DNA of 64,000 nucleotides from Chionis minor (lineage: Eukaryota; Chordata; Aves; Charadriiformes; Chionididae): contig VZSF01007818.1 in NCBI GenBank assembly GCA_013398295.1, forward strand, positions 127,180 through 191,179, in the 5' to 3' direction. Below, one piece after another: positions 1-15,500 of this stretch (positions are counted from its first letter, which is position 1; each line of letters begins with the position of its first letter). The translations under genes were made by a program, and so were the position numbers. Below the pieces are notes generated by a model. That model ran no database searches. It saw nothing but the letters and a program-made list of their open reading frames with translations, and was not told the origin of the DNA.

Positions 1-359
1 TTGGCAAGACACATGAACCTACACTTTTGAAAACCAGCATAGTTCTCCAGACTCTTGGGATGAAGATTCAAAGAATTTAGGTCAATGCTCTCACACCCAG
101 GACTCCCATACCAAGTTGTTTAAATACACGGCACTTTTCCAAGAAAGCCTGAAGTCTAGTAACCACTAGCACCCTGAGAAGCAATGTTGCCCACTTGTTT
201 CCTCTTTATAAACATACCTATTTTTAGATGCCAAGCCGAGGGTTTTGGTTTGAAAGTCTAGATCTAGAAAAATGTAAAATGCAAGCCTTACCATCTCACA
301 GGCCTGCATACAGGTGTCTCTGTAAAAATAGAGATCTATATGAATGCAGAATGATTCAC

Positions 360-542
360 CTTATAAGCTTGCATGAGCATGTGGATGACTCCGGGGGCAC
401 CATGGCACCAGTGAACCAGTCTGTCAGTTTCATTGCTCAGTGACGATGGATAGTTCCCAGATCTGAATTTTTTGTGACGCACATAGTCAATGCTTGGCTT
501 CACCAGCTCTGCCAGGGTCTCCTGGTCGACATTTGCAATTGG
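360..542 (-). CDS. LANCL2: LANCL2 coding exon (apparent exon 6), with first zinc-ligand cysteine
   Basis: The exon is 183 bases, exactly 61 codons, with a TTCTTCAG acceptor and a GTGAAT donor. It encodes [40 protein letters not shown] and [21 protein letters not shown]. In LanC-like proteins the cysteine of WCHGAPG is one of three zinc ligands; the others, a Cys-His pair in a later CHG motif, would be encoded in exons to the left of base 1. The donor leads into an intron that runs off the window, with no further exon seen in 1-359. Confidence 0.95.
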
Positions 543-3500
543 CTGAAGAAAACATTAAAAAAAAAAAAAGAAAAAAAGAAAACACCACCAAAACTATGAA
601 CAGAAGTAGTAACAAAATGTGTATCACCATTAATTCTATGGTCTATTTTCAAGTATCCTACATATGTGCCCTTGATCCAAATGCTTTGAATCACTTCATA
701 CAGATTTAATTAATGTCTGCTTACAATACCCTTGTGAAGAGCATTTTTACGGCTACTGTAGAGACAAAGAAATTGGGGCACCAAGTTGTTACCTGTCTTA
801 CCGGAGGCGACACAGAAAGACTATGGAAGAACTGAGAACAGAATATGGATTTCAAGAGTCCCAGGCCTCTCTTTATACCTTAAAACAGAGACAACACTTG
901 CAGGAGAAAGATGGTTTTACAGCTGTGTTGCTCATAATACACACTTAAAACACAATGGGTTAAACATTTCATTTTAAAAATAACTAAGGTACAAACCTGT
1001 CCTATTTCCAAATAAACGAAAACAAGTGTATGCAGTGGCATTCCTGGCAAAGGTTTATGAAGGTTAAAGTTTTCCATCATAAAAAAAACCTCCCTGAAGC
1101 TACAGGCTATAAATCTGCATTTCCAATTTCAGAAGCAACAGATACTTCTCCAGGTAGCTAAACATCTTTGTACTGCACACTCATCCTTAGATTGCCCTTC
1201 TGAATCTTCTTTCTCATTTCTTCTATTTAGTTTACATCATTGCCAAAAGGAGAACATATCCATCAACCTGCACGCTCGTGGCAAGTAAAGGTTTAGAAGC
1301 TGAGTATCTGTTGGGTTTGCAGTTGTTCTTTGTTGCCATTCCCTCCTCTACCAGCCCTTTTTACAGTATTTTTATAACAGAGCTCTCTGTTTTTCCTCAG
1401 CCTACACGATTTCTGGAATTCCTGCAAGCTGTGGGAACAACTGCAAAAATTGGAACCTAAAGGAGCTTAATAACTGAGCTTATTTTTTTAAATAACTTGT
1501 CTTTATTGCTGACGCGATGCTGTACAATTTCACTGCTCCCTACAGCACATCTGCATTCAATAGGTGAGCAGGCTGCTACAACTGACAGTCTTAACAGCCA
1601 AACAAAGGAAGATTTTCAATAGCTGCATTTTCAGTAACCTGAAAAAAACCAAAAGCCTCTATTTCATCCCCGCCAGGAAAGCTTTGCCAGACTTCTACCT
1701 ATCAGGTCCCTCAAACAAACTTCGCCTCTGCGCTTTTCTGAGTGGAACAGAAAGCTTCATGCTGCTACACAAGGCAAGCGCAGCCCAACATGGCTGTTCT
1801 TGGGAGGTAAATCCAAGAAGAGCAGAGCTCTTTACACACCTCCTTCTCACCTCGTGTTGAGAAGATCCGAGTACAAGAGAGTTCTCGGGGCAAGCTGCTG
1901 AGGTTGCCAGCACCTACTTCCAACAGCAAAAAAGTAACCTGCAGGTACGTGTCCTGACTCTCTGGCCAAGAGCAATGATATGAAAATAGACATTTTTGCC
2001 TCAGGGTTACTGAAACGGGCTAGGATTAGAGATTCCCTAGGTAGAACTTCAGCATTCCCCCTCTGCCTCCCGGATGAGTTATTTAACACTGCTGAGTTCT
2101 TACTCTTCCAGTAGTCTTTTGTAAATAAATCCAGCAATACAAGTTTCCTCATAAAGGTGTACAAAAATGATCAGTGACCTTCACATCTCAGATGCTATGT
2201 TAGACACACTTTTTTTGTTATCAAACAACCACTCAACAAACCATCTCCTGAATTCTTTGCTGAAAATACAGAAAAATTCTCCTCATTTGGTGTGGGAGGG
2301 ATGGGGAAAGGATGGACTCCAATATGCCATCTTCTTCTGCAGTGGATGACTCAACTCTGCATGACTCACAATATTTAACGTACAGTGAAAAGACAGTAAT
2401 CTAATGCTGCATAAACAATGGCTTTGTGGTAATTCTTAAAAGCAGCAATTATATGTAAAGGAAAAGATAGTTACAGTTTTAACATGTAGACAGAGTAGCT
2501 TTTGCTTAAACGAAAAAGCACTGTGCAATTATTTCTCCTATCAGCCTTGAAGAGTAAATGAAGGGTGGAACCTTTCAAGAGGCTTCTTTAAGGGACCGGA
2601 CGTTTCTCAAAAAATCTAACAGAGCCAGGGAAGGAAAAATGGAAGCCAGGAAGACGAGAGAGCCGAAAGGGGATGGACCACCTTGTTGAAGCAAGCAGGA
2701 AGTGAAGACCTGTTGGAGGAAGCCCAGAGGAGGGCCACGAAGATGATCAGAGGGCTGGAGCACTTCTGCTATGAGGACAGGCTGAGAGAGATGGGGTTGT
2801 TCAGCCTGAAGAAGAGAAGGCCAGGGAGACCTTAGAGCAGCTTTCCAGTATCTAAAGGGGCCTACAGAAAAGGTGGAGAGAGACTCTTTATCAGGCACCA
2901 TAGCAATAGGAAGAAGAGTAAAGGTTTTAAACTGAAAGAGGGTAGATTTAGGCTACATTTTATACAGAAATTCCTTACTGTGAGGGTGGTGAGGCACTGG
3001 AACAGGTTGCCCAGGGAAGCTGTGGAGGCCCCATCCCTGAAAGCGTTCAAAGCCAGGCTGGATGGGGCTTTGAGTAACCTGGTCTAGTGGGAGGTGTCCC
3101 TGCCCACGGCAGGAGGGTTGGAACTAAATAATCTTTAAGGTCCCTTCCAACCCAAAGCATTCTATGATTCTATAAGGGCCCAATAAATCAGAGCAGCCTG
3201 AGGCCTCAGTGAGATGATCACTGCAGAAGATGGCTGTAGTGACATTAAGACATGCCCCCAAGTAGCAGAGCAGTAGCTACTTCCACAGCAGTCAGCCACT
3301 GTAGCCTGAGCTACCAGTAGAAGTGGTGTGAGCTAAGCTGAAACAGATGGGGAAAAGTCACAACATCTTTGGCAAATGGGGAACAGCTGAGCAATGGCAA
3401 CACCAAATACCAGCTCAGTCTCTTCTGCAGTGAACATTTGTACACAGCTTCAGGCTGCGAGGACGTACAATCCTTCCACTTGCCTGAAGGAAAGTCATTC

Positions 3501-6500
3501 TGCATGATCTGGTACGAAAAATCAAGATTTACAAAGATGTCCAGGACTGGCAGAACCTTTAAAACCCAGAAACAGGTACAATCCAAATTTTGCAGCTCTA
3601 TGGCCATTTTCTACAACGAATCTTCAGGCTCTTTTTCTAGCTTGTACAACAGAAATAAGATATATAGGTCTGATGTTTTGAAAAACATCATAATCCTATT
3701 GTAGAATCTCAGAGCAGGGAGGAATGGATTTAAGTGTGGGAAAGAGGAGGTATGCAGAAGAGAAGAATCTCACTCAGGACAACAGAAAGAGGAGAGCAAT
3801 GGTCATAAACGCACTAAGGAACATCAGATTTTTGGCGGAGGAGATAGAGGGGATAAGGAAGAGGAAGAACATCTAAAGAATTAAAGCACATTGAAGACTA
3901 ATGTGTGATTAAGGATAGCCTTCCAAAAGCTGCAAGACAGTGTAAAAAAGAAAAGGCATTGGAGAAGAGGAAGAGCATGGAGGGCAGGAGGCACCAGCAG
4001 TGCATTCATGTAAAAATAGCAAAAAATTGAAGAGTGATGGATGGTGAGTAAGTGAATATTTAGCTGGACTAGCTGCAGGCACCAGAAGTAGTATGAGGAT
4101 GAGGGAAGGCACCTCGCTGTCTCCTGTGAGAATAGGAACACCAGCGCTCTGAAGTCAAAGGGTTAATTCATTCTAATGTGAGGATACCTGAGGCAGTTTT
4201 CTTCTGCTACCAGGACCTGAACTAGCATCTCTGCACAGTTCTGTGCTGCGGAGTCTAACTCCAAGTTGTGAGACCCTGACCCAGCACAACACTGCACACA
4301 CATGAAAGCTAAAGATAAGATCTTTTCTCATGCAAAACAAGAAGTGGTATTTCACCCCAGCCCACAGAAGATGCTCATACCTGCATGAGAATGTAATAGA
4401 TCCCAGCCACTCCATGGGCTGCTCCAACGTATTGCTTCCTGTGCCACTGGTACAATAGAGGACAACGGTCTGTTTTCCGCTCCTCCTTTGAAAAGTTTTT
4501 CCCCGATTCAATAATAGCATCTATTACCTAAGAAATAGAACACACCAATTCATTTGGACTCGAGTGTTGAGGTAGAAATGATATTTTTCCTAGATGATAG
4601 AACCACTTATATTTTTAAGAGTAGAAATTTAATGTATAGATATTTCTAATCACTGTTCTCCAGGCCTGCCTTCTCTGGTTATGGTATCTGTGGAACAGTC
4701 ATGCGTCTTCCCCGCGCTGAATTCTCCTTCTTTTCACTTAAAACACTTCCACACTTCTGTCTTACGATTTTTGTAACAATTTCCATGGCCCGTCACGGAC
4801 CCACTCACACTGGCCTGTCAGTAGCAGCAAGGAAAGAGGGAAAAGATTGGAAGGGCAGACGAGACTCAGTTCCCTGTTCTAGGTTCCTCTCCTCTCCAGC
4901 ATCCCTCTCTCAATCCCTTGAATTATGTGAAGGAGTGATTCCAGTTCAACCTCACTGATGCTGTGGCACTGGAGAGAGAAAAGTATCTTACCTCTTTGAT
5001 AACAGACTGTGGGACAGTGTCTGGACCGATTTCAGTATTCAGGTACAGCAAGGCATACAGGTAACCTGCTCTGCCATAAAGCAGCTCATCTGGAAGTTCA
5101 GCATCTGTGCTTACAACTGTCCTTTGGAGCTGCAACAACCTGTATCACACAAGGAAGGTGGGGAGAGAGAGCATCTTCTCTAGAGACCATCCTGGACTAT
5201 GTATTGAACAAACCATCAATCAAAGCAGAAGCCAAAGCCCCATCCCTTCCCTTCAGCCAGGTTTACAAACAGGAGTTCTGCGTGCCTGCCGGCCCTGACA
5301 GACAACTGGGAGGCAAAGCCAGGTGAGTATTAGTGCAACTATCAGGCTTTTGTGCAGACAGAACAGATGTATGGGTGCAGGGTGGGGGTTGGACGAGGCT
5401 GGAGAACTACTCCAACAAATAGAGAGCACCACCTGGGGTTCTGGGAATTCCCCTCGGTATTTTACCTAAGCAAAGACCCTTAATTGTAGATGTGTAAGAC
5501 GGGAAATAACAAAAACAAACAAAAAACCCCAACAACACCATTCAGCACTCCCCCTCCACAGACAACACACTGCCTCCAATGTTTAGCTACTCAGTTCTGA
5601 AAAGAGCACTGCTATTATGCACAAGTGTTTTCCTTGCCTTTAGCGATGAGAAAAAACACCAAAACAAACAAAAAAACACACACAACCAAAAAACAACTTT
5701 GGGCTGGCAACTGCAACTCTCATTTGCTCCAAAGAGACTCCCTGCTATCACTCCACCAGTCTGCATTAGAACTCAGCTGAAGCAGAGTCCTGTTTTCCTG
5801 CCCAATCCTTCCCTGTCTCTTCCTATCTTTTGTGATTAAATTGGCAATTAGATGAAACCATGGAGATGATCACATTTTAAATTGGGGGAGGGGCCAAAAC
5901 AATCTGGATTAAGACTAAATTCAATTTCCAGATTCCCCCAACAGCTATTAGTTGTCAGAAATGTTAGCATTACCATCATGCTGGAGCAAATATTCTGACC
6001 CCAATGGCTTGTTTATGCTGTCACTGCTTAATACCAGGGAAAAGCCACTCACAAAAAAAAAAAAAGAGAAGAAAAAGTATTTTCTGTTAAACTGTCCACT
6101 GTTAATTTTTAATATTCGAATCATACAACTGGACAGCTAACAAGGTAAAAAGTTAAAAGTGCAATTATAGATTACATTTTGACATCTATAATGTACCATT
6201 CAGCTGGTGTCATGAATATATTTGTAAACAAAAAAGGAAGAAAAGGAACAAATAATCCAACTAAACTCCTTGTCAGTCCTCCTCCTAGAAACGATTTTCC
6301 AAGCAGAGGTGAGAATAAAAGATTTACTGCTGATCTCATTTTGCTATACTCATGCTTCGTGCCTTACAACAACACTGCTCTCCTAGCTGCATCCAAAATG
6401 ACATGCCCAAGTTTACTGCCAGTTCTATATGCAAACAAAACCCAAACGTACCACCCATTTCAAAACTGAAATATTCATTCAGGAACAGCAGCAGAGATTA

Positions 6501-9500
6501 ATCACACTAGGATTCCAGATTAGAAAGAGACCAATTATATTTCCAAATATAAACCAGAATGGAGATGAGGACACAAGGCGAGTCCGCAAATTCTGGCAGC
6601 TCCTGGGAGCGCTAGCAGGTTGATTGCTGATGCTGAATGCAAACCCCACAGGGCTCCAGTGCTTCCAGCCTTCGGCAGGACAGCCATAAATTCCATATCA
6701 GCAAAGGGACAGTCAGTTCTCCAAGGAAGCTCTACATCTAAATGGGATTTCTCAAGACATTTGTTACATTTAGATTACTTTGAAAGGGGATGGAATTTTT
6801 TCAGGCTACCCTTCACAGGCTCTGACCTAATTAAAGCCCTTGCCTTTGATGGTTCAGCAAGTACCTCTTCTTTGTTTTATTAAATCTTTGTTACATGCCA
6901 ATTCGATGTACCAATGTTTCTGTCTGGATGTTTCCAGATCCCTGCAGTGTACATGTTTTGAAATGAATCTACAATTAAGACCCACTTTTTACAGGAAGCA
7001 TCACATACTGCACAAGCACTACATATTGCCAATGACAAGCGTGCGGCTTTTGTTAAATGTCACTTCAACGTGACAAAATCAAAACGTGCATGCACTACAG
7101 ATACGCCCAGGACATACTGTTCTTACAGTGACAGAAGACTCAAGATAACCCACTAAATGTGAATCAAGTGTAAGCCAGCTTTAGTGAAGGGCTACTTTGT
7201 ATTCTTCTATTGAAAAACATATCAGGGGAGAAAGCGTCTCCATTTTTTAATCCTGTCCCCCAAAACTCCACTTGCTAATGTTACTGAAACAATACTCTCT
7301 ACAAATGAAGGGCATGGCTTTTTCCACCATCAACCACTTACTTGGCAACACATTCTTTAGATTCACTGTCATTTTTCAGCTTGTGATAAACCACTGCACC
7401 CACTGCCAGTGGCCCAGCATCACCACAGAGGAAAGTAACTCTTCTGCCATTCAGATTGCGAAGGATTCTCTTCACATAATCAAGAGATCGCTGCAAATGG
7501 CTCTGGTTTTTCGTGACACGATACAGTTGCAGATATAAGAGGGCAATACCTGGAACAAACACACGAAAAAGAGATTGTTTCATTTACTTGCCCTTCTAAG
7601 TGTATCATATTCCCCTCTTTACTGCCTCTGAATGAATAACTCAAATGCCAACAGGTATTTGGGTAATTAAAACACGTCAGTCAAGGGTCCTAGCTTATCC
7701 AATGGGAAGGCATCAGGCCAGGTATTTTGATTACATTTCAATTTGGATTGTGACAAAAATAAAATAACATCCCAGGCTGAAGGCCAACAGTAGACTCACA
7801 ATTTGCAGAGAATGAAGAAAATTCCTGACGCAGCGGCCAATGCTTGGTGACAGAAATCACTGAAGACTCAAAACCTTAGGCTAACAAGCACGTATATGAC
7901 CGAGTACAGTGACTGTACAATACTCATCTGTTATATGCACAAAGTAACTTATTTTCCATTTGGTTCATAAAAGGATCTCTCGATGAGGTTTTGGATTAAA
8001 TTTGCCAAGTTCTTTATAACCCATAAATGTATTTCACAAGAAGATAATGAGCTTCTACAAGCGAAGCTGCTTTGTAAAAGCCAGAGAGCAATCAAGTCCT
8101 CGAGCTTCACTCCATTAAACTCATTATATAGTTTTCCATGAAAACAAAACCAAACGTTAAAAATTCCAACCATGTAGACTGAAGACAGTGAAACAAATCC
8201 ATCTAAGTGGATGCTTATTGTCACTCTGCAAGCAGACACATACAGAAGCAAAACATTTATCTCCAGACCATACCGCATCTCAAACTCATTTCTGTCCTGA
8301 GCCACAATCAAAGCCAATTAGAAACAAGGCCCACTTAGCTCCACAGAGAGGCTACCCAAGGCGTACCAGAAGAATAGCACCACAAGAGTGCTGGTACATC
8401 CTCAGATGTTCCCTGGACTGGCTTTGAAAAGGCCTTTCTAGATGAGTCCAAGAGGAGAGCTGCAGAGCTTGGTTAGCCCAGTTTAGTGACATGGGAACTC
8501 ATGGGCTATTTACTGGGACTTCTGTAATCCTTTTTCATGTTGCACGTGCAGACATCTGGGCTTGATTAAAGGATGATCAGAAAATTAGCCATGAGGCCAG
8601 CTCATCCAATCCTTTGTTCAACACCCTTAAAGCATCTCCTCCAAGATGTATGGCACATACAAAGAATACTTGTATAAACAAGATGGACTCTAACATGAAT
8701 CCTATGATTGTTAAGTGCCAACAGTACGTGCTCCAAGACTTTAAAGATGTTTCACAATGTACAAGCCCATGCTCAGGACTGCACTGTCAATAAGATTTGT
8801 CTAGACTTGGTACCTAACAAGCAGGATAGTTGTTTTCAGCAGTGCTTTTACCTTCTGATTTGCACACTAGCAAAATGCTGCAAGGAGCAAGTTTGGGGAG
8901 AAGTATTTGCACTAAGTGTTTTAAAAGACAGGTAATTTTTTATTCAGAGTAATTTCCACAGAAGCCTTGAGAGAAGTTTGTTAGTTGGAATAGACGTAGT
9001 TGGCGATCCTTCTACAGGGTGGAAAAAAACCACTCTCATTAGACGGTGTTACTTGTTCATCTATCTTCTTGTTTCAGTTAATGATGGCTGTGTTACTTTT
9101 GGCTTATGACTCATTTCCAGCATGCTCTGGTTTATCAGCCGTAACTTCAGCTGTCAACCACAGTGTCAGAACACAGCTCGCCAGGAGCCGTTTTGTAATG
9201 TCAGCGGGAGAAAGCCCACCACTGGAGATCTTCTGCACTCACTTAGCAGCCACTCACTTTCAGACCTTGAAACACATCTACCCTTTAAGTCTGAGCTGTC
9301 TAAAACTTTCCCACCCATCCACCCACAGCACCATCTGTACCAAAACATCAAGAGGAAAGTAAAGAAATGTTACTCTTTCACTGCCAGAGTCAAGCCTGAG
9401 CACGGGCAAAGGCTGGAGAGTTTTTCCAAGCTGCTCCCCCTCACGACACAAAGATAAAAGATCTTCTCAGGGCATATTTCAAACATGCTGTGCTAAAAGC

Positions 9501-12500
9501 AGAAGTATGCCTGCAGCATGAGCTAGACAGAGCAGGAATAGAATATGCCACTGTAATAGCAAAGTGGCACTTAAGAGGCCTAGACAGAAAAGCATTTTGG
9601 CAGCTTGAAGAGCAGTGGCTACATAAGGCTTGACAACTGCAGGCTCTGCCTAAAGGATCAAAAGGGCTCATTCACGTTCGGACAGCACTAGTGATGCAAT
9701 GCTAAATGAAGATGGTGCCTAGCAAAAACCAGCACTTGCACACGCCTGTTTATCTTTGTGAACTTCACAATCTTGCAACCCCACCTCCATACTCTGCCTT
9801 CCTCACACATTCATTTTACCATTTTTGTACAGACAGAACAAGCACAGCCAAACTATCCATATTTAAGGCTTCAAGCTCCTGGGCACAGAACACCTCCCCC
9901 CAACCCCAACGATCAGAAGACGTTGTTACCATTAGACAACTGCTAACTAATAGCAGAAAAAGGTGAAAACAACTAATTTTAAGAAAACCTCAAAGAAACA
10001 ATAGGTAAGCCAAAAGAAAGATCAGCCTTAGAAAATCCAATCCTTTTGCAAGACAAAGATCTACATATAAAAAAGCCAATTACATCTCTGTGACTTTGTC
10101 TGCTGAAGCCAATAGAAGCCATTCCAGACAGAAGTGACACAAGGTCCAGAGTTAAAAGAAAGCAACTCACACAAATACCTGCATCAGAGTATTTCTGCCA
10201 CTCCTGTGAGAATATCAGAATCTCCCACTGTGAATGAACCCAATTCCATCATTTAACAAACACATTTCATTCAAATTCTAGCTTTCTCACCAGTCCAGCC
10301 AGTATAGGCAGAGCAGTCATGTGGATCTGCCGTCTTCAGCCCTTCCTCCATTTGTTGCAGAAGGTCCTTGATTTTTGCTTGGATCCGTTTTGAGAACTGA
10401 GCACTGACCTGAAAACAGGAGGCAGGAGAAAGGGAGTGAGAAAAGGAATGAATCCAAGAATGCAAAATGTCTGCTCCGCTTTCTTGTTTGGAAAAAAAAA
10501 ACCCCACCACCCACAAAAAACCAAACCCAAAACCAATCAAACAAAAAATAACTAGGGAATAAATACTACATACAGCAGTCAGCAATATCAAGGTGGTTAG
10601 TCTTAAGTGTGTCCCATGTAACACATTCGGATTACGTATTAGAGTAAGTTACTAGTACCTACATTAGACAAAAGTTATCTGGGGATGCTTTAAAGTCACA
10701 TGAAGAGCAGCTACGGACACTGTGACAGTATGTAATTATATTCTGCCTTGTATCTCAGGGTCTTAATAGAGTAAGCAAAGCTCCGAACTGAGTAAAAGGT
10801 GAATAGAAGCAAACAGAAGACGACCATCTGCTGCCACTCCATGGGCCAGTACTCCATTCAGGGTCCAGGTACCAATACCACATTATGGATGCACACAGCA
10901 CAGTGAACCTACAAGCCCCATGTCACAGGTACTTGCTCTCATCGCAAGGTCCCTGCACATCATTTAAGGCACTATGGAGCAGGAAATAGCTAAAGGAAAA
11001 TAAACCCTTATATTTCAGACAATCCAGTGAAAGTCAAGCCAACATCTTTAATGATGTACTCAATCACATCATCTATGATGTATTCATATTTTCTTCTTAA
11101 ATCCAAGACTTTTTTTGCTGTCCCAGTTTGTGACTGCCACACGGAAGGCAAGTTGCATAAATGCACTTCCTCCTGCTTCTTGTGCTCTCATCTCCCCCAG
11201 AAAATATTAGGATTGACATGCTTTATCATGAGAGGAGATTGTTAAATGCAGTGATGTATTAAAAAACAACTACCTGAAAGAAAGACCTAGACACAAAGAG
11301 GATGAGTAAAAGTAGCTTCGCAGCTCCAGCTCATGCATAAAGGTGAAGAAACAAGTCTTTAATTTTACACATTGATTGCTCTTACTTTTGACGAAGAAAA
11401 GTTTACATAGATGCTGTATCTGAAATGTAACAGAGGATTCTTTAACTCACGCCAACACTTCTCTCTCATTAAGCATGCTATATGGGAAGATATATTACTG
11501 ATTACTCCCTTAAGCCTACGGAACATGGAAATACTTCATTAACTAGAATCCCTATTAGCTTCCATAGGAAAGGGTATTCATGAAGTCCCTTCACAGGATG
11601 ATTCTACATTTGAGTGTGAGCATCAGGAACAACTATCAAACAATTTTATTTTTTTTTTTATTAAACAGGATCACTTATTGATCAGCTTTTCCTATTAACA
11701 CATTTATTTAAAACTATTTTATATATTTAAATAGAGCTTAAGAGCTAGGTTTACTTGTAGCACAATTTATCTACTAAAGGGCTAGAGAAGAAGAAACAAA
11801 AAACCCTCTTCCCCTCCTGGCCTACAAGAAAAGCTTTATCATTATCAGATAATTGCATCATTCTGACAAAATAGTGAGGTACACAAACCTTGTGCCACCC
11901 AAAAATATTTCTTGAATGTGTTTTTCAGCACCTCCAGAAAGCCCCAGGCATATATCACTTGCCACTCATATCTTAGTTATCCAGGAACTGACAGATGAGA
12001 AACTCTCTAGGAACAGGGGTAACAGTTTTAAACTGGAAGAGGGTAGATTTAGATTAGATATTAGTAAGTAGTTCTTTACTCTTGAGGGTGGTGAGCCCAG
12101 AGAAGCTGTGGAAGCCCACCCGTGGAGGTGTTCAAGGCCAGGTTGGATGTGGCTTTGAGTAACCTGGTCTAGTGGGAGGTGTCTTTGACCATGGCAGCGG
12201 GGTTGGAACCTCATGATCTTTGAGGTCCCTTCCAACCCAAACCATTCTATGATTCTATGAACATGGAAACCAACAGAGCTTCCCCACCTCCCAAACCAAA
12301 AGCCACAACACAGTGGTCATCAGAAAAATGGCTTTATGCAATTTGGCTACTTGTCAGTTTACACTGAGACTAAGCTACTGTTTCTGAACAGCGTTTGATC
12401 GCCTTCCACCTCTTGCTTCCCAAATAACAGCTGCAACAAATCAGATGATTGAAAGCTTAGTTTGACATTAAACACATCTACTTTTTTTTTTTTTTTACTG

Positions 12501-15500
12501 GAGAAGGAGAAATTACCTCATTAGGAAGGTAAGTTCTTCTTTGACTACAAGACATCCCAGAAGGGAAGAGTTCAGCTAAATGATGGGTCCTGGATGCCAC
12601 CATGCAACTGATTACTTAAAATACACCACACTTTGTACTCTTGTTCAGAGCAGAACTTCACATAAATATCAGTGAATTCAAACATCCATTCAACAGGTTC
12701 AGAAATCAGAAAGATAATAGGAATTACACAAGTCCTCTGACAGACCAGAAGTCTCCAGGGTGAACAGTTCAAATCCATTTCATGATGGTAGGATATGGAG
12801 GGAGAAGGAAATTGTGGCATTATATCTCATGACGCACGCATACAACTCTAGGAAAGAGACAGAGCCCCCTTAAACTTCTCCAGTTAATCTAGAAATAGCA
12901 ACCAAACACAGTAAGCATCTGATGTCTATTACTCTTTGGCTTTAGTATGGTGTTAAGGACCTTTATGTTTGGAAACTGTACCACGCACACACAACTCCCC
13001 CTCCCCTCCGCCCCCTGCTTTTGGCTAGTTCAGTGAAGTCTTAACACAAAGCAAAACCTTTCCTAAGGGCAGGGCTTCTCTCCTTCAAAAGACGGCTATG
13101 CCAAAGCTGAGGCATATGGTGAAGCAGCGTGAGGATACCCACGCGGATGTATCCAGTCGTAGCGCTCAGCTTATGTGACAAGAGTGAACTAAGGTTTCAG
13201 ACTCCTGGTTTATTTAGCTACTGCACATCACAAGCAGCCTGGTTATCTTTTTGTTCTGACAATACATCTGCTGGTACCAAATCAGGATATTTTTCATCAA
13301 ACACCAGATGAAACTACTTAGAGGTAGGAGGGGCGTACTAGGACATCAAGACACCCGAGTTCTGCTTTAAAACATTGGTCCCGTACAAATAATTTAGCTC
13401 AAGTTGGCATATCCCTCTCTCTAAAACGGGAATTGTAACTTACCTATTTTGATTTAGTGCTTGGAAAAGCACAGATGAAAATATTTTTAAATTATTATTA
13501 TAATTATTTATCAACCCAAACAAAGCTATTCCCAAGCTTATGCCAGTATGAATAGGTTACAAGCGGCAATGAAGTCTTCCCCAGCTACCTACTCCTCCAC
13601 CACTGGCTTTTTTTCGGTTGCTCTGAAGCTTTTACAACCAAGTACTGCCACTATTCATTTGATAAGATTCCACTATGGGCTTGTAACAGATGTTTACATG
13701 CACTAGAATAAATTAATTACATAAAGAAATGAATGTTGAAAGGTGGCTTTGGAAGATTTATAAACCTCTTTCAAGGAATCTTATGGCAGCATCACAGCTG
13801 AGCATAAAGCATGCTAATTTGTGTTGAGTGCAGATTGATTTTCATGAGAAGCATATTCATTTCATGAGAATGATTCCAGCTGGCATTCAGCCTTTTCTGC
13901 AGGTGACTTGTTACTCCTGTAGGAACAAACAAAAACCACGAAGCCTGACCTCCAATATCCAGTATCACATTTACTTCTGGTTCGCAACAGACTGGGTGGT
14001 AACAGGAGCTGAAGAGTATCTTTAACTAGAAAAGGCTCTCTCCAGAAAGCCAACTGCTGCATTACTCCTCTGCTGCTGCAGAAAGAACAAACACTGTCAT
14101 CCCAACCACTGCTCAAGTTTTATATTGACAAAACACAAAAAAAAGAGCTCATTCTTCATTATACCCAACAGAACCCTGCACCACATTGATTATGGTAACA
14201 AGAAAGGCTTGTTATCAGCATGAAACAAATGTAGTGCAGAACAATACAAATATATTGGGTTTGCAAATTAATTCTTTTGTGATTTATTTGAACCATATCA
14301 CTTTTTCCATTGCAGTGAGGCAGTATGCAAAGCTACAGCCCAATTCAAAGCCTTTTAAAGCTAACAAAAATGTAAGAAACATTAAGTGTATAATGTAACA
14401 TCACTCACCTTTGGCACTAATGAGATGGTGTTCAAATTATGCTATCCTTATCAGCAATATGTGTTTCCCCTACCCTCTTTCTTTCATTTGTAGGGTTCCT
14501 AAAAAGAACTTAAATCATCTTTTTTAAACCCAGCACTGAAGCTACACAAATGCATTACAAAAAATACACCATGATGCAAATAAAAGTCTCCTAAAAGAAA
14601 TGTACATTTCACTTGCAGTTGATACTACAGTAATATACCAATTGTTACTGACCTACTTCTCCATTACAGCCATATCCAGCTTTACACACATGGCTTTAAA
14701 ACAAACCAGCACCAAGAGCAGATGCGGCAATAAGCAGCTGCTATGTATGTGTTTTAGGTCATGATTTCTCATTTCAGAGAAGCCTGTAACATAGTCTTGC
14801 ATGCAGATTTGGACTAGATATCACGGTGCTTACCTAAGTCTGACAACACACTGTGAGACCTCATGGCACTCCTTTTGTAGTTAGAAGTAATACTCTGGTT
14901 TGACAGACACAGGGTGAGTTATCTCATTTGCCTTTGTCACAGACGTTTAGATACTGACGTGTTTTTCAAAAACACCTCTCAGCATTTATTTGCATCATGA
15001 CGATCTATGTCATGTAACTTTTGCGGACTCATGGCAGGACAAGGGAGACCTGATCTAAGCTTCTTAACAAGTTGCCTGCGTATCAGTCTTTCTTCCCGCC
15101 AATAGCTCCCAAAACAACCGTCTTGCTATTAACCCTATTTTACTTCATCAGCTTTTCGGGGACTGATGCTATGTGCAAAGCTGTACTGAAGAAGGAAGCA
15201 ATTGATTCTGCAGAAGCATCAAGGTGACGGCCTATACACTCAGTGCTACCTACTGAACAAGCCACGTACACTTCTATTTCATGTCATCTGTTTGAATCAG
15301 GTTAAGAAGAGCTATTTCAGAGAAAAGTGACTTTATTGTTGGTGATGTGTAGAACAGTTCAGCTAAAGTGCATTTCACAGAGAAGAAAATACAGCTCAAG
15401 TTGGCACTGCAGCAAGGACTTGTTCAGAAACTAAGCTTGCGCAGAAGACTGCATGAGGAACATGACAGACACTGGTATGGGAGAACGGGGTGGGGGACGA